64,000 bases of DNA from Stagonosporopsis chrysanthemi (GCA_022560025.1 JAFISE010000088.1:1-64000); one strand, 5' to 3'. Positions 35,210 through 48,348 are shown, counted from the stretch's first letter. Notes: generated from the sequence alone by a model not told the origin. Made by a program: numbers and translations.

Positions 35210-36558
35210 ATGGGCGCTTCTGTAGGTTCTCAAAACAGAATCGCTATACCTCAAGGTCGCTGACATACATAGATTCGTATCGATGACCCAACGGACGTCT
35301 TACAGGGCATTGTGTACAAGTTACTGGACGTCTTCGACGCTACCCGAGATCTGTACCAGACTCTGTTAAACAAGGATAAAAGAGACTTTGAGCTCCAACT
35401 ACGATCGAAGGGGTATCCTAGCTCGAGAAAGTTGGAGTTCGTCGACGATACAGAGATTGGCGGTAACCGAGCCATCTTGACAGACAAGCTAGCTCTTCTG
35501 CGAAGATACGAGGATGGTCTTCGCGATGTTGGATCTGAATTCGCCATTGGTGACGGTTCGTCCTAACATGCTGCCTACAAGGGCGCATCAGCTAATCTCC
35601 TGTAGCAATGTCGCACGTCTCGCTCCAGTCTGAGGTCATCAAACTCCAGAGCACATTACTTACGACATTTCTATATGGTCCTACCTCTACCGAGTCGATC
35701 CAGCAGCAGCTATTGAAGATTGACGCCGCATCAAACGAGGCGGCGACGGCAGCAGTCGATGTCCTGAATGCATTTCAGTACCGTCAGCTGGCTGAACTTC
35801 GAGCCAACAGTGTCTCCCGATCCCGCAGAGGTTCACTTCGTGCACCATCTATGCCGGGCTCGTTTCATCAAGATGAGCCGTCGACTGCTCTGGTGGCATA
35901 TCAGGAGCCGCGGCGAACACGAGCAGGAAGTCCAGTGAACACGACAATCCTGCCCAGCGACAGATCGGCAACGACTGAGAATCACTCAAGATCCTTGGCA
36001 TCCTACAAGTCATCTACAGTTGTTAACCCTTTGTATTGTTCATATGCTCAAGAACTGGAGCAATATCGGCCACAACAGCTGAGCTCGAGCATCACTGGCG
36101 CCGTAACACCAACTTGCCCAGACTGCAGACGGACGCTGCATCTCTCTCCCGGAAAAGCATGGGAGATCCTCAAAAAGGACACGGGCTACGAGCGGTGTTT
36201 CCAGATCTCCAATCGTTACGTTGTCAAGTGTCATCGCAGCGGCCCAGACGCTGGCTATGCGTGCATTTTGTGCTCACGCGCAGACGACGACGTGACCATA
36301 TGCGGCGATGTCAAAGCGCTGGTGAAGCATATGTGCGAGGACCACAAGACGGCGGAGCTAAAAGCCGAGGAGGACATTACTGAGGTGGTTGAACTGGTGT
36401 CGGGAGAGCGCAGAAGGGACAGTGGACTTGGTCACTCCACAACCCGCAGAGGCAGAAGGAGTGCTAGCGCAAGCTCACACCAGCGTGCCAGCAGGCCACG
36501 AATTTATGACCGCGAGGTGGAAGCTATAGAAGTTAGATTACCGAGACGGGCTGCATGA
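35210..36558 (+). CDS. Unrecognised fungal protein with Cys/His-rich C-terminal module
   Basis: I do not recognise the family. Three exons, 35210-35221, 35273-35555 and 35606-36558, give 415 residues in one frame. Exon 1 encodes only MGAS. Intron 2 (50 bases) has a non-consensus gttcgt donor but a good gctaat branch site. Residues 5-170 are predicted mostly helical (VLQGIVYKLLDVFDATRDLY, EVIKLQSTLLTTFLYG). The middle is Ser/Arg-rich (SRSRRGSLRAPSMPG). The C-terminal part has paired cysteines and histidines (CPDCRRTLHL; KCHRSGPDAGYACILC; VKHMCEDHKTAEL) that could bind two zincs, followed by a basic Arg/Ser tail. Function unknown; a nucleic-acid or protein-binding scaffold would fit. Confidence 0.75.
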
Positions 36559-37624
36559 AGCCACATTGACGGCAGCCCGACATGAGACCTGATTGGTTCT
36601 GGTACTGCAGCATACAAGAGACATAGACCAGTGTTGCTGTCAAATCGCATACCTCGACTGCTCAATGTTTGAGTCCAGCCATGCTATATTGGATACTTCC
36701 CCTTCGCAGAGCTTGCTGTCCGCATACCGTCCACGTCCTTGACCTCTTGCACCCTCCCTCCGCACGATCTGCCCCTACCAAGCCATCGGCCCTGCACGTC
36801 TTCCCACATGATTCTCCACCATCTGCACCTCACCGACCACGCCCCACCAAGTGCACCATCAGTGTACGAAAACGGACAATGCCTCCCCCAGCAATCAACA
36901 GCTTTCACGCAACATACCCATTTCAGCAACTTGTCTCTCCCGAGCATGCGGGCCCAACGCACAAACTACATGTTGTGCGCAACGTACGGTCTGTGCAGCG
37001 TGGAGCCGCGCACCCTGTTTCGCCGCTATTTGATACTTGCGCGTGTCCACCATTGCCTGTTTTGGGTTTAGCGTATGCTGCGTTTGGAGAGTGGTTGTAA
37101 GCGCGCAGGTGCAGATGGGGCGCCATCGTAACCTGGGAGCACGGTAAGCACATGTCGGTTTTACCGGACGTCTGAACGGTAAGTGGGAATGAGTATGGTG
37201 CCAAAGTTCAGGCTTGCTGTAGCTGGATCGGGAAGGCTGATTGTTGGGTTTAGGGCTTGCTGGGTAGGGTGAGTGGGGATTTGATTGTTTGACGGGACGC
37301 CTGAATATACTGTAGGTGTTCGAGAGATCTGCAGACGGTCTTGAGCAGAGCCTCATCTCAGACACGTCGTCGCCTTCGTTGTCGGAAGTGGAAGACTGCC
37401 TCAACGTACACTAGACTGCGTTCGGTTGGATCAGATCCAGTCAGCTGTGGGGAAGCTCTAGCCGTCGACTCTCATCCATCGAGACAGCTCAACCCAAGCT
37501 TTACTGCCGAAGACCGAGGTTGCCCCTCGAAGATCGTCGCAATGGCTCCCAGATTGTTGTTGTTTAACAACAGGCTGAAAGTCTACGCTGGTTGATTGTC
37601 AGCTTAACATACATTGGCAGCAAG
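36559..37624. other. Intergenic region upstream of the acyl-CoA dehydrogenase gene
   Basis: 1.07 kb. The largest open frames (about 140-170 codons on opposite strands, 36.67-37.40 kb) overlap each other, have skewed Pro/His/Cys-rich composition and no family features, so I treat them as chance. C/A-rich runs suggest promoter DNA. Confidence 0.45.
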
Positions 37625-39071
37625 ATGGTTACAGCATCTCAAAGAATCCCAGCCGCCGTTAGGCCTTTGGTCAGCGAGCGCGCAAAGAAGACTCTTGATA
37701 TCGTGAGTCTTTACACTTCTCGCAATACTGTTACGACTAATAGATAGTCAGGTTGAGAAGTTTGTCAACGAAGAATGCATTCCCGCAGACCATGTCTACA
37801 AGGCACAGCTAGGCCAGGGTCCTGACCGCTGGAGCTACCCAGCTGTCATGGACGACCTGAAAGCCAAAGCCAAAGCCCTAGGACTGTGCAACATGTTCCT
37901 TGCGAAAGGTCACTACAAAGAGGGCGCTGGATTTACCAATCTCGAGTACGGCCTCATGTGCGAAGAGTTCGGCCGGTGCGCAACCGCATCTGAGGCTACC
38001 AACAACGCCGCACCGGACACTGGCAACATGGAGCTGCTGGCCAAGTACGCCACCGACGCACAGAAGAAGAAATGGCTGGAGCCGCTGCTGCGCGGGGAGA
38101 CCAGGAGCTGCTATGTCATGACCGAGCCGGATGCTGCGTGCAGCGACGCGACCAATGTCGCGCTGAGCATCAGGCGCGACGGCGACAGCTACGTACTCAA
38201 CGGCCAGAAGTGGTGGATCAGCGGCGCCGGCGATCCCCGCTGCGCTGTGTACATTGTGCTGGGCAAGACCGACCCAAACCATGCCGACAAATACAAGCAG
38301 CAGTCCATCATCATCGTGCCTTCCAACACCCCAGGCATCGAGATCAAGCGCATGATGTCCGTGTACGGCTACGACGAAGCACCGCACGGCCACGCCCACC
38401 TCATCTTCAAGAACGTCCGCGTCCCCGCGGAAAACATCGTGCTGGGAGAGGGCCGCGGCTTCGAAGTGATGCAAGGTCGCATGGGCCCCGGGCGCATCCA
38501 CCACTGCATGCGCTCCATCGGCGCCGTACGTCCCCAGCCTCACCTTCCCTTGCACCCCCAACTAACCACACCCCAGGCCGAACAAGCCCTCGCCTGGCTC
38601 CTCCGCCGCGCCAACGCCCCGCACAAGCGTCCTTTCGGCAAGCAGCTCTCCGAGCAAGGCGTGATTCTGCACTGGATCGCCAAAGCGCGCATCGATATCG
38701 ACGCCGCGCGGCTGATTGTGCTCAACGCCGCGGCCGCCATCGACAGCGGCGACGCAAAGTCGGCGCTCGTCGAGATTGCCCAGGCCAAGATCCTGGTCCC
38801 CAACGTCGCGCTCGAGATTATCGACCGCGCCGTCCAGGTCCACGGCGGCGAGGGCGTGTGCCAGGACACGCCGCTGGCGGCCATGTGGGCGCATGTGCGC
38901 ACCGTGCGGCTTGCGGACGGGCCGGACGAGGCGCATCTGGAGCAGTTGGGCAGGCGGGAGAATAGGAAGGCGGGGGAGGCGGCGAGGCTGATTGAGAGGC
39001 AGTTGGAGGCTACGGATGCGCTGTTTAGGAAGTGGAATGTCCAGGAGAGTGGGCCGTGTCCGAGGCTGTAA
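37625..39071 (+). CDS. Acyl-CoA dehydrogenase (ACAD10/11-like)
   Basis: FAD enzyme that introduces an alpha-beta double bond in acyl-CoA; peroxisomal or mitochondrial in fungi. Three exons: 37625-37702, 37752-38525 and 38577-39071, giving 448 residues. The FAD and substrate region is plain: YVMTEPDAACSDATNV, QKWWISGAGDPRCAVYIVLGKT, MMSVYGYDEAPHGHAHLIF and GPGRIHHCMRSIGA. The C-terminal helical domain has KRPFGKQLSEQG and the signature VQVHGGEGVCQDTPLA. The TEPDAA and SGAGDPRC stretches resemble the C-terminal ACAD domain of animal ACAD10/11, which handle 4-hydroxy or long-chain acyl-CoAs. No N-terminal kinase-like domain is fused, as is usual in fungi. Strongly GC-rich third positions explain large shadow frames here. 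Confidence 0.9.
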
Positions 39072-39324
39072 TTTGGCTTGCTCAGACATGTGCGAGCGAG
39101 TAAGGGGCTTAATCAATCTCATCACTGGGCTTACTCCTTGAGTGTTGTAGAATGCCGTCCGCAATCACCATATTGGGGCGAGGAACATTACCGCGAATGT
39201 AATGGTGACTTTATGGTTTTTGTTTCTGCTATTCTACTTCGTCACACACGACACTTCAAAGCCAACTGCTCGCCTGTATACTCTATCGAACCCCTTTCCT
39301 CCTCTCCTCTAAAGACACCACTTG

Positions 39325-42300
39325 CTATTCGAGATAACAAGGAATCCCATAAACCACCGCCGCAGCCCCATTCAAATACCTCAGATAACACGCCTTCCTC
39401 GCCTCCCTAACCGCCTCATCCAGCCCAACACCGCGCCTATACTCGCCCTTCCTCTTACCATCCGGGACCTGTCTGCCCTTGGCCTTAGCCTTTGTCTTGC
39501 GGGGCGCCTTTCCCTTGCCTTTCCCCTTCGCATTCCCATCAATCTCATCGCTCTCCTGTGCCTCAGGCCAAAGGCCCCACACCTCGCCCGCGCGAACTGC
39601 AAAGCGATCGCAGTCTTTGTCCGTCACGTCCCACAGCATGCCAACAACTGCGGGAGCGCCGGCCGTGAGGTACGACTGCAGCATGCCTGAGGGTTCGTAG
39701 ATGCCGTTCTGCGTGAGGTGGACGGACGAGCAGCCGAAGAGGAAGGTCGTTGCGCATGCGGGCTTTGCGGTCTCGGGGGCTTGGGGACCAGGGTACAGTC
39801 GGCGCACGGCTTTTTGGCGCACGAACTGCGCGCCGCTGCCGTGGCCGAAGTAGAGAAGTAGTGGGGACTCGGCGAGGGCGGAGGAGAATTCCGATTCCGT
39901 TGGGGGCCGCGAGGAGATGTTTGTCCAGGGGCCGCGGAGGGCAGAGATGACGGGTTGGAGGGTTTTGGATGTGTTGGCTAGATCGCCACCGGGGTTGAGG
40001 ATGCTGGTTCCGCCCGCTGAGGCGGCGATGTAGTGACCTGGGGCGGATTGGCTGGTGCTAGAGGGGCGGAGGGTGAGGAGGCGCTCGCGGAGGGCGGCGA
40101 GTGAGGGGAGGCGGGACATGGAGAGGTTCTGCAGACAGGGGAGGGACTCCCAGGGAAGACCATGGAGCGCGTTGTCTAGCATGAGAATTGTGTGGGGTGC
40201 GGATGAGGGTGTGGGGTGGGCGGCGCTATGGTAGGCTTTCAGTGCGTCCTGTGTGGCGATGACCATGGCATCAAAGTCGATCTCGTCGATGGCGTTGGCC
40301 TCTCCGTTAAATTGTAGAATATCGACCACGAAGTAGATGAGATCCGTGAGTTCTTCATCGACGTCGAGCTCTTCGCCTACAACGTCTCCAAGCCCGATGA
40401 ACAGCTCCAGGACCCGGGTATCCAACACGACCAGCTTCGGCTGCGTCTTCTTGCTGCGAGACGGCAGATGTCTGTTGAGAACATCATCGAAATCCTTGCG
40501 GAACTTGGCAAGCAGTGTCGGCTGTCTGGGATGTTGGGAGAAGATGCCCTTGAACCCACCAAGCCAGATGTTCTCCATATTGACCAAGAGCTCATGGAGG
40601 CGTGTATCGAGGGCTTCACGCTCATCCCACCACTGCTGGCGTGCTTCCCTGGACGTCATATCTTTTGCGCCCCGTGTGCTGAAGTCGCTCAGCTCAATGA
40701 TCTCTTCGAAGTCTCGCTTTCCATCCTCAAATGTGAATTCGTCTTCGTCCAGATCGCGAGACGCATGACGCGAAAGTGGCAAGCGGAGAACGAATGGAGC
40801 CACACCAGCCTCATAGCGTGTGATGTAAAGCTCATCATGGGTTTCGTTTAGTCCTAGTGAGATAGCGGTCCAGGACTCAGGAATGATGTCAATATACTCG
40901 TTTTGGAAGTCAGATGCCGATGTCAGGCTGAAGTTGGAAGCTCCTAGCAGCGGCCAACTCAAGTACTCTTCGCGCGACATCTGCTCTTTCTCAGACTCCA
41001 CAAATTCTTGTGCGAGTCTCATGGCGTTACATTTGGGGATTTCTGTACTTCATCAGCAATGGCTCCTAGACGGCTGACATTATAAAACATACCACTTGTG
41101 TAAGCAGCGTACAGCGGGTGCACAGAACCACGTGCTTCGGATACGGCTGAGAGCAGCACTGTAATATGACCAAGCGCGCTCGAGACCTGCTGGAACAAGT
41201 GATTTGATCCGTGCGTAGCGGACAAAGCATGTACCTCAAGCAAATGCTCCCGTGCTTGGCGAAGCGTATCTGTGAAATTGATCTTTTCAACTGCCGCTGC
41301 CTTTTTGCCACGCCCACCCTTGGCTTTGGCGGGTACCGCAGGAGCAGCCTTGATCAAAGGTGTGCCTTCGGACATCCTCCTATCCTTGGCACCAATGGCT
41401 GGAAATGCAATGGTGGATTCCGGAAGTGTGTTGAAGGCGAAATCTGCGGCAATCTGTTGAGCGCTTTGCGCGAGCATCAACTTGAACTTAGCCCAGGTGT
41501 GCTGGACATCCCGGTCAGCGCCAATTTGAAGCTCCTGTACTCTTTCAATCAAGACTGTCGCTGCTTTGAGGTTGTCTCGAAGCAGATTCGCAAGCACACC
41601 TCGATGCAGCACCTCAGCTTGCAGGGCGCGTAGGGTCGTGCATTGATCCGCAGTGCTCACGGTCTCTGAGCTTGGAGCGGCTATCATACTCTTCGGTCGA
41701 CCTTTTGGTGCAGGATTTGCAGTGCTTGTTGTGCTTGCAGCACTTGCTGTCCCGGTCCGTGAACGAGTTCCTGTTGCAGATCTGGCTCCCGCGCGTGAGG
41801 TTGGTCTTGAAGTGGGCTTTGCTACAGGCTTTTTGGCACTCGCAGTGGCGGGTGCCTTGGTGATTTTGGCTTTGGAAGTATCGAGACTCATACCAGCAAT
41901 CTGCGAAGCGAGTGAATCAAGATCCGGATGTATCGCGCCTAGTGACTTGATGTAGGCTGGACTCGTGAGTTCGGTCAGCAGTTGCTCCAACACATCATAC
42001 GACGCAATTTCTTCATCGAAGTCTCCAGTGCAATGGTATACCCTCGCGATGGCTGAGTGATACGCCGCAACAGAGAGACACTTGCGGTCTGACGGCTGAT
42101 CAAGTGCTTTCAGCAGAGGTTCGGCCTTATCAGGCCGGCCACTTTGCGCCCAGCACGCCGCCTGCCAACTTGCATTGTCTGTCATAAGCGAGGGTGAACG
42201 TGTAGCTGAAGCAACCTTTTCTGCCTGTTCGGCGACGTAAATTGCTTCGTTCAAGAGGCCTTGATTCGCGAAAACTTGAGAGTGTTGCATAAGTCCGCGG

Positions 42301-45300
42301 TATAGCGAAGGCACCATGAACCAGAAGTCTGCACCTCCTAGAGCGTCGTGGGTGTTGGAAGATACTAGAGGCGCGCCCTTGTCATCACGCATGGACGTGA
42401 GCGGATCAAAACCTGGCCTGCCTGACCCATCTGGTGTTGATGCTTCATCTGCAGCCAGTCCGGCTTTCTGTGTATTTGTTTTGGACTCGAGCGCAGCCCA
42501 CATGCGACGGTTGAGTGTGACGCATTGTTTGGCGTACCTTGCAGCCTCTTTGTGGGATCCTTTCGAAGCGGCGAGAAGTGAGTAGACGTAACAGGCATTC
42601 GCCAAGATACTGTTGTATCGCAGTCGCTGCGATACCGTAGCTGCCTGACTCGATAGATCCATAAACAAAGGATCGTCACGTGCAATCGACTCGGCCACCG
42701 ACAAGATGGATGCACTGTCAAGTCAGTAAGGTCATCTAATACGAAGCACCAGGAGGACGTACCACTTATCGATATTGCCAATGCGGAAGAGGTATTCTGC
42801 ATATGCAGTGTGCCACTTCAACTTCGATTCCGTCGACGCCAATTGTCGTGTGATGAGGATCTCAGCTTTTGCTAGTGATAGTCCAGCCTTGCCAGTGTAC
42901 CCAAGACGAAGAAACTGTAAGGCAAGCGCTGCGAGACTGCAAACCAGATCAGAAGAATCTTTGTTATTCTGCAACTCGAATATCGTGACCAAAAGATGCA
43001 GCACTGGCAACGCAAGGTACTCTTCTCCTTTGGCGTTAAGGCAATCGACACATGCTTGGATGTCTTGGACCCAGGCATCAGTGTCACCAACACGTTCCAT
43101 CAAGGCAATCCAACTGGGGGTGGATTTGGCGAGGAATTCCCAGGTTGCGAAACATTTCTGCAGGGTTTCGGTGGGTGGAGAGGCCTGTTGCATCGCCAAC
43201 TTGAAGCTACAGAGAGCGCTCAAGTGCTCCCTGACTTTGGACAAACCTTCGTCTTCCGAGAGGTCCATGGTAGCGATGTTGTCGGGCGAGATATCCGACG
43301 GTACGAGATCATGCGACACGATCTGTGGGTGATCCTGCGAGAGCTGCAGAAGAAGAATGGTGACCCTCAGACGCCGAACAGGGTAGCGCTCGAGACTATA
43401 GCTTCCAAGGAGTAGAGCTGAGAGCTTCTTGACAGAGTGGGTGAGATTTGGGTCCCATTGACGATTTCTAGAAAGTGTCTTTGCGAAGAGCAATAGTTGC
43501 CACTCTAGAATTCCTCCTCGTACGTCTGGCTGCAAGTAGGCATCGTCGTAGTACGCAGATTCGCTGGCGCGCTTAACACCGTGCGCAAGGTACGACCGAT
43601 GCAGGGCTTTGAGCAATCTGCCAAGGGTACTAAAGGAGCCGTCGCCCTCAAACAGTGTTTGCAAAGAATGCTGCGCGCAGCTCTCTGCGAGTGCCTGGTC
43701 GTTCGAGTAGATGTGATATCCAATACACTGTCCAAAAGCCTTGCGGGACTCGTTGACCTTCTGGACATTATCCAAGGCTTCGCCCAGTCGCTCAAGTTTC
43801 ATGGCCAGGTGGCCTGCCTCCTGCTGGATCTCCGACCCCTCTGATACCAGGTCAATCGAACGTCGCATAGCCACCAAAAGGAGCCCTGGATCAATAGCAG
43901 CCGCCTTCCGCAGTTGGAGGTACGTGTTCCAGTACGCATTAGATAGTTTGACGAGGCAGGACGAGACCACATCTCCAACTTGCGGGTCCATCAAGACTCC
44001 ATTCTCGAACTCTTCACCAAGTCTCCGCAGTATATAACAGCAGTCTTGGAGGACGATGTCCAGCTCAGACCATAGCTCCGGACTGCTGGTCGACCGTTTG
44101 CAACATGTCAGGACAGATTCGACGATACTCTTTATACATTTCCAAGCCATGTTGAGGCGATCTTCTTGCTGGTGTTGAGAATCTGACTCAGCATCGACCA
44201 TACTCCTGCGCCCTATAAACCGCGCAGAGAAGTGGACACTTGCACCAATCATTGAGATAGCACGAGCCTGGGCCGCGATGTCTTCTGAGCTCAGCAAACG
44301 GGAGGAGAACCCTGCAGCAAGTGATCGTGTTGCGGCTCGTCTCAGCGCGTTGGCCTCCATGAACAGAGAGTCGAGGTCTGTCGAAGTTCCGCCCAAACTT
44401 CCTTGTACAGCCTTCAAAGCGGCACTTATGGCTTCCTCAAGCCCAGGCTTATCTTCTCCTTTGTTTGAAGCTTCTAGTGAGACGGTCGCTATACGGACGA
44501 GTCGGCATGCTTGTTTCGCTGCAGAACTTGTAGACGAGCCACTTGCTCCAGGGGCATCGAGCCAGCGCAAGGCCTCATCAGACAACCCTGCAGCTTGCGC
44601 CAGGTTACAGAGTGTTTTGGTGACCAGTGCGGAGGAAGCTGAAGCACCAGGTGCCATAAGCTGCGGGCCCAAGATCTCTGTGCTTAATGACTTTGCCAAG
44701 TCATATCTCTCTGTGTGCGACAGCTTTGAGCGCCGAGCAAAGGCAATCAAGCACTTCGCAAAAGGCTCCACAAGCTCGCGTTCTTCGTTGCTCTTGTGCT
44801 GTGCCAAGTCCCACCATCTTTTCCGTATTGTGAAGGCGAGGTGTTGTAAACGAAGGACTGTCTCGGGCGAAGGCTGCTGTGGCGCTCCGTCGTCTAAGGT
44901 CGAAATGCTCGGACATAGTGAAAGGATGGTCTGGGCGAGAGACTCGAGTTGTCGAGCAGCTTTTGGTGCACCGTTCGGCGTACTCGCGAGTCGCTGGAGG
45001 AGATTGGCGGGAGAGGACTCGTTGGACAGCTGTAGGTGCTCCCACGAGGCGTCGATAGTGGGTGCCTTCTTCAGCCTGGCAATGATGCGCAATGTGTATG
45101 TTTGGAGGCTTGCGACGATTGGCAGCGCGGGACTTGTTGAGTCGATGGGTCCGAAGTGCAGCAGCGAGGCAAGGCTTTCCTTCTCTGCCGCCACGGTTTT
45201 TGCGCCTGCGGGCTTCTTCACAACTGCAGCAGATTCCTGGCTCTCTGCGTGACCCAGAAAGCCTTCGAGCCTCCGCTTCAGCAGTCTGATCTCCTTGACC

Positions 45301-45986
45301 GCCGGGCTGTCCAGCCCAAGCGCCACCAGCTTTCCCACGAGGGCCAGTACGCCGTTCTCCAGCTGCAGCTCTTGGCCATCTTTGCCCACGACCTTCTTAG
45401 CTTCTGCGGTTCCCAAGTATGCGAACGCCGCCCTCGCGCACTCTGCTGTCGCAAGTAAGCCGGCATCAGGCCCGGACGCAGAGGAGGCTGCGGACGAGGG
45501 GCGCGTGGGGGCGGGCGTTCGTTTCGCTGCGTTGGTGGTTTGCGACACCGATCTTTCTTTGAGGGCCTTTTGGGTGGCAGCCGGAGCGGGCGGTCGGGCA
45601 GCTTTGCGCGTCGTGCTGTCGCTGGGAGTCGGCTTCGAAGACCGCGATGGCGCGGTCGGCGCCTGGGTCTTGATCGCATCGGCGAGCGTCTTCAGCGATA
45701 GATTGGCGACCTCGGTGGCCAGTATGTACTTCTCCCGCGGCGCAAGCACAGAGGGTTCTGGCTTGGGCGCATCCTGGCCTGCTGCAGCCTTCGCGGCGTC
45801 TGCCTTCCTCCTCAACGCTCCCGGGACCTTGACCCCCGCATTCTCCTTCTGGACCGGCTCATCGCTTCTGCGACTCAGCAGATCGCGTAACGCGTTTACG
45901 GTCGTGTCTGTGCATGACGTCGTTGCGCGAAGGTCGGTCTTGATGCTTTCGATGCGAGTGCGCGCGGACTCGGTCTGGGCGGCCAT
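39325..45986 (-). CDS. ESP1: Separase (caspase-like cohesin protease)
   Basis: Cleaves the cohesin kleisin Scc1 at anaphase onset; kept inactive by securin. Three exons on -: 45986-42763, 42714-41093 and 41042-39325, giving 2187 residues, typical for filamentous fungi. The N-terminal two thirds are helical repeats with low-complexity Ala/Pro/Thr stretches near residues 70-170 and a basic Ser/Thr/Arg-rich stretch near 41700-41850. The catalytic His lies in LYFGHGSG (about residue 2013) and the catalytic Cys in FLFGCSS (about 2052). The family segments ASAGGTSILNPGGDL, LDNALHGLPWESLP and GAPAVVGMLWDVTDKD are present. A Lys/Gly/Ala-rich basic insert (about 2105-2150) precedes the final conserved YLNGAAAVVYG. 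An in-frame ATG at 46025 would add 13 residues. Confidence 0.94.
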
Positions 45987-46371
45987 CTGGTCGCGAACAA
46001 GCTCAGGGGCTCTATTAGGGCACACAGCGCTGCCGGCGCGCGTGGTAGTCTATCTACAAAGACAAAAAGATATGGACGCAAGAGGGCGTAAAGTCGCACA
46101 GGCCCAACTGACCTGGGACGCGAGCTGGAACAACACCCCCAAACAAACAAATCGATAAGCGTGCTGCCCTAGCGCCGTTTCTCGAGCAGGCCGCAGGGTC
46201 CACAGGATTGAGCGCACCGAGATCGCCCTCATCTGCATCATCTACCCCACCCTACCTCCAGCACGCGATCCGCTCTGCATTTAGACGCAATGCGGCGCTG
46301 TCCACTCACAAGGGACGCGTTGGTGATGAGGGCTGTGCTTCCTCCATGACCATCATCGGCAGCCTTGCACA
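45987..46371. promoter_or_regulatory. Divergent promoter: separase and IlvD-like genes
   Basis: The 385 bases between two outward-facing start codons must hold both promoters. There is no strong TATA box. The run cccccaaacaaacaaatcgat lies near 46136-46156. Several ATGs upstream of the dehydratase start occur in other frames. Confidence 0.55.
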
Positions 46372-48348
46372 ATGGCAGACACCAACACCGACTATGACTT
46401 GTCACAGCCAATCACCTCGACCTCAGGCTTGAGGCAGGGGCTGGCGGGCTATGGCGACCCTCACTTCTCCTTGTTCCTGCGCAAAGTCTTCATCAAAGCC
46501 CTGGGCTATGGCGAAGACGCTCTCTCTCGGCCCATCATTGGCATCATCAACACGTACAGTGGCTTCAATCCGTGTATGTAGTGCCGTCCATGTCAGGAGA
46601 ACGAACCTCCGCTGAACTCCAGTGACAGGCCATGGAAACACTCCCCAACTCATCGAGGCTGCCAAGAGAGGCGTGCAGCTGGCAGGAGGACTGGCCATTG
46701 ATTTCCCCACAATCAGTGTTGCAGAGAGCTTCTCGGCGCCCACCAGCATGTTCCTGCGCAATCTGATGAGCATGGACACAGAGGAGATGATACGAGCACA
46801 GCCCGTTGACGCTTGCATCATGATAGGAGGTAGGTCTGAACGCCATATGCATTAGGGTATGATGCCAACTGCTGCCGTAGGATGCGACAAGACCGTTCCA
46901 GCGCAGATCATGGGAGGCATATCTGCCAACAAGCCCGTCCTGCCGTTGATTACGGGCCCAATGTCGACTGGAAGCTACCAGGGGAAACGCATAGGTGCTT
47001 GCACGGACTGTCGCAACAACTGGGCTTCTTTTCGCGCGGGCAAGATTGAGATTGAGGAGATTGCTGATATCAACGAAGAGTTGGCACCCACCGTGAGCTT
47101 CCCGCCAGAGTACCACCATATGATGACACTAACAATCAGAAGGTTGGCACTTGTGGTGTCATGGGTACTGCTAGCACCATGGCATGTTTGACAGCTGCTC
47201 TGGGTCTGATGCCATTGAAAGGGGCAAGCGCACCAGCAGTATCGGCTGCACGTCTTCGCATAGCAGAAGAGACCGGCCGCAACGCAGTCGCAGTCGCAGC
47301 GGCCAAGAGGACTCCACAGGCCATCTTATCGCGAGAGTCCTTTCTTAATGCACTGATTGTGCTCCAAGCCATTGGCGGCAGCACCAATGGCATAGTCCAT
47401 CTGCTCGCTATTGTGAACAGACACCCTGAGCTCGAAGGAGCACTGACCCTCAAAGACATCGGTGAAGTGGGTAGGACCACCCCGCTTATTGTAGATCTCA
47501 AACCCAGTGGAGACAACTACATGACCGACTTCCACAACGCGGGTGGCATGCTCGCCTTGCTGCACACCCTGCGCCCACTTCTCCACGTATCAGCCATGAC
47601 CATCAGCGGGCAGACGCTCGGGGAAGTCCTAGACGCCACACCCTTCAAGTCATTCTCCTACTCCTCTTCCATCATCCGGCCTCTATCGAACCCACTCTCC
47701 TCTTCGTCGAGCTTGGTTGTCCTCTACGGCAATCTCGCGCCTCAAGGCAGCGTGATGAAAGCCTCAGCCTCGAAGGACCGCGCCCTGTTATCCCACTCCG
47801 GGCCAGCAGTCGTCTTTCGCAACGCCGCAGACCTCGCTCAGCGCATCGACTCGCCAGATCTCGACGTGACGCCCTCTTCGGTCCTTGTACTGCAGAGCAT
47901 CGGCCCGCTTGGATATCCCGGTATGCCTGAGGCTGGACTCATTCCCATACCGCGAAAGCTCAGCCGAGAGGGCGTGGTTGATATGCTGCGGATCAGCGAC
48001 GGGAGAATGAGCGGCACAGCTGGGGGGACGATAGTCCTGCACGTGTCTCCTGAGTCTGCACTGCCGGAGAGCGTGTTGGGGATTGTGCAGGACGGAGATC
48101 AAATCACGTGTGATGTTGAACAGAGGGTCTTGAGGCTGGATGTTGAAGACGGTGAGATTGAGAGGAGACTGCAGAAGAGGAAGGAGTTACTGCTTGGAAG
48201 CAAAGATGCACCTCCTGAGCCCTCGGTTCTATCTGAGCGTGCTACGAAGAGAGGGTATCGTGGGCTGTATGAGCGGACGGTCAACCAGGCGCATGAGGGC
48301 GCCGACTTTGATTTCCTGACTGCCAGCGGACCCAAGTCTGCTTCTTGA
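46372..48348 (+). CDS. IlvD/Edd-family dehydratase (dihydroxy-acid or sugar-acid dehydratase)
   Basis: Iron-sulphur dehydratase that removes water from 2,3-dihydroxy acids. Four exons: 46372-46573, 46629-46829, 46881-47092 and 47140-48348, giving 607 residues (606 if the last acceptor is three bases later). Three cluster-binding cysteines are seen: Cys68 (NPCHG, completed across intron 1), Cys136 (GGCDKT) and Cys210 (VGTCGVMGTASTM). No mitochondrial targeting peptide is visible, unlike Ilv3 of branched-chain amino-acid synthesis. The stretch PSGDNYMTDFHNAGG resembles the sugar-acid dehydratase branch. I therefore favour an aldonate dehydratase or an Ilv3 paralog of unknown substrate. Downstream genes encode a permease, a hydroxyacid dehydrogenase and a lactonase-like protein. 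Confidence 0.87.

Noticed and set aside
36669..37404. Open frames of 143 and 169 codons on opposite strands
   Set aside because: They overlap each other, are Pro/His/Cys-rich, and match no family. I could not extend either by plausible splicing.
37878..38965. Large open frames on both strands inside the acyl-CoA dehydrogenase gene (227 and 297 codons)
   Set aside because: They overlap a complete, in-frame acyl-CoA dehydrogenase with family motifs. The frames are Arg/His- or Val-rich artefacts of high GC.
46372..48348. Calling the IlvD-family gene ILV3 outright
   Set aside because: No targeting peptide is visible, and the PSGDNYMTDFHNAGG stretch fits the sugar-acid branch better, so I left the symbol empty.
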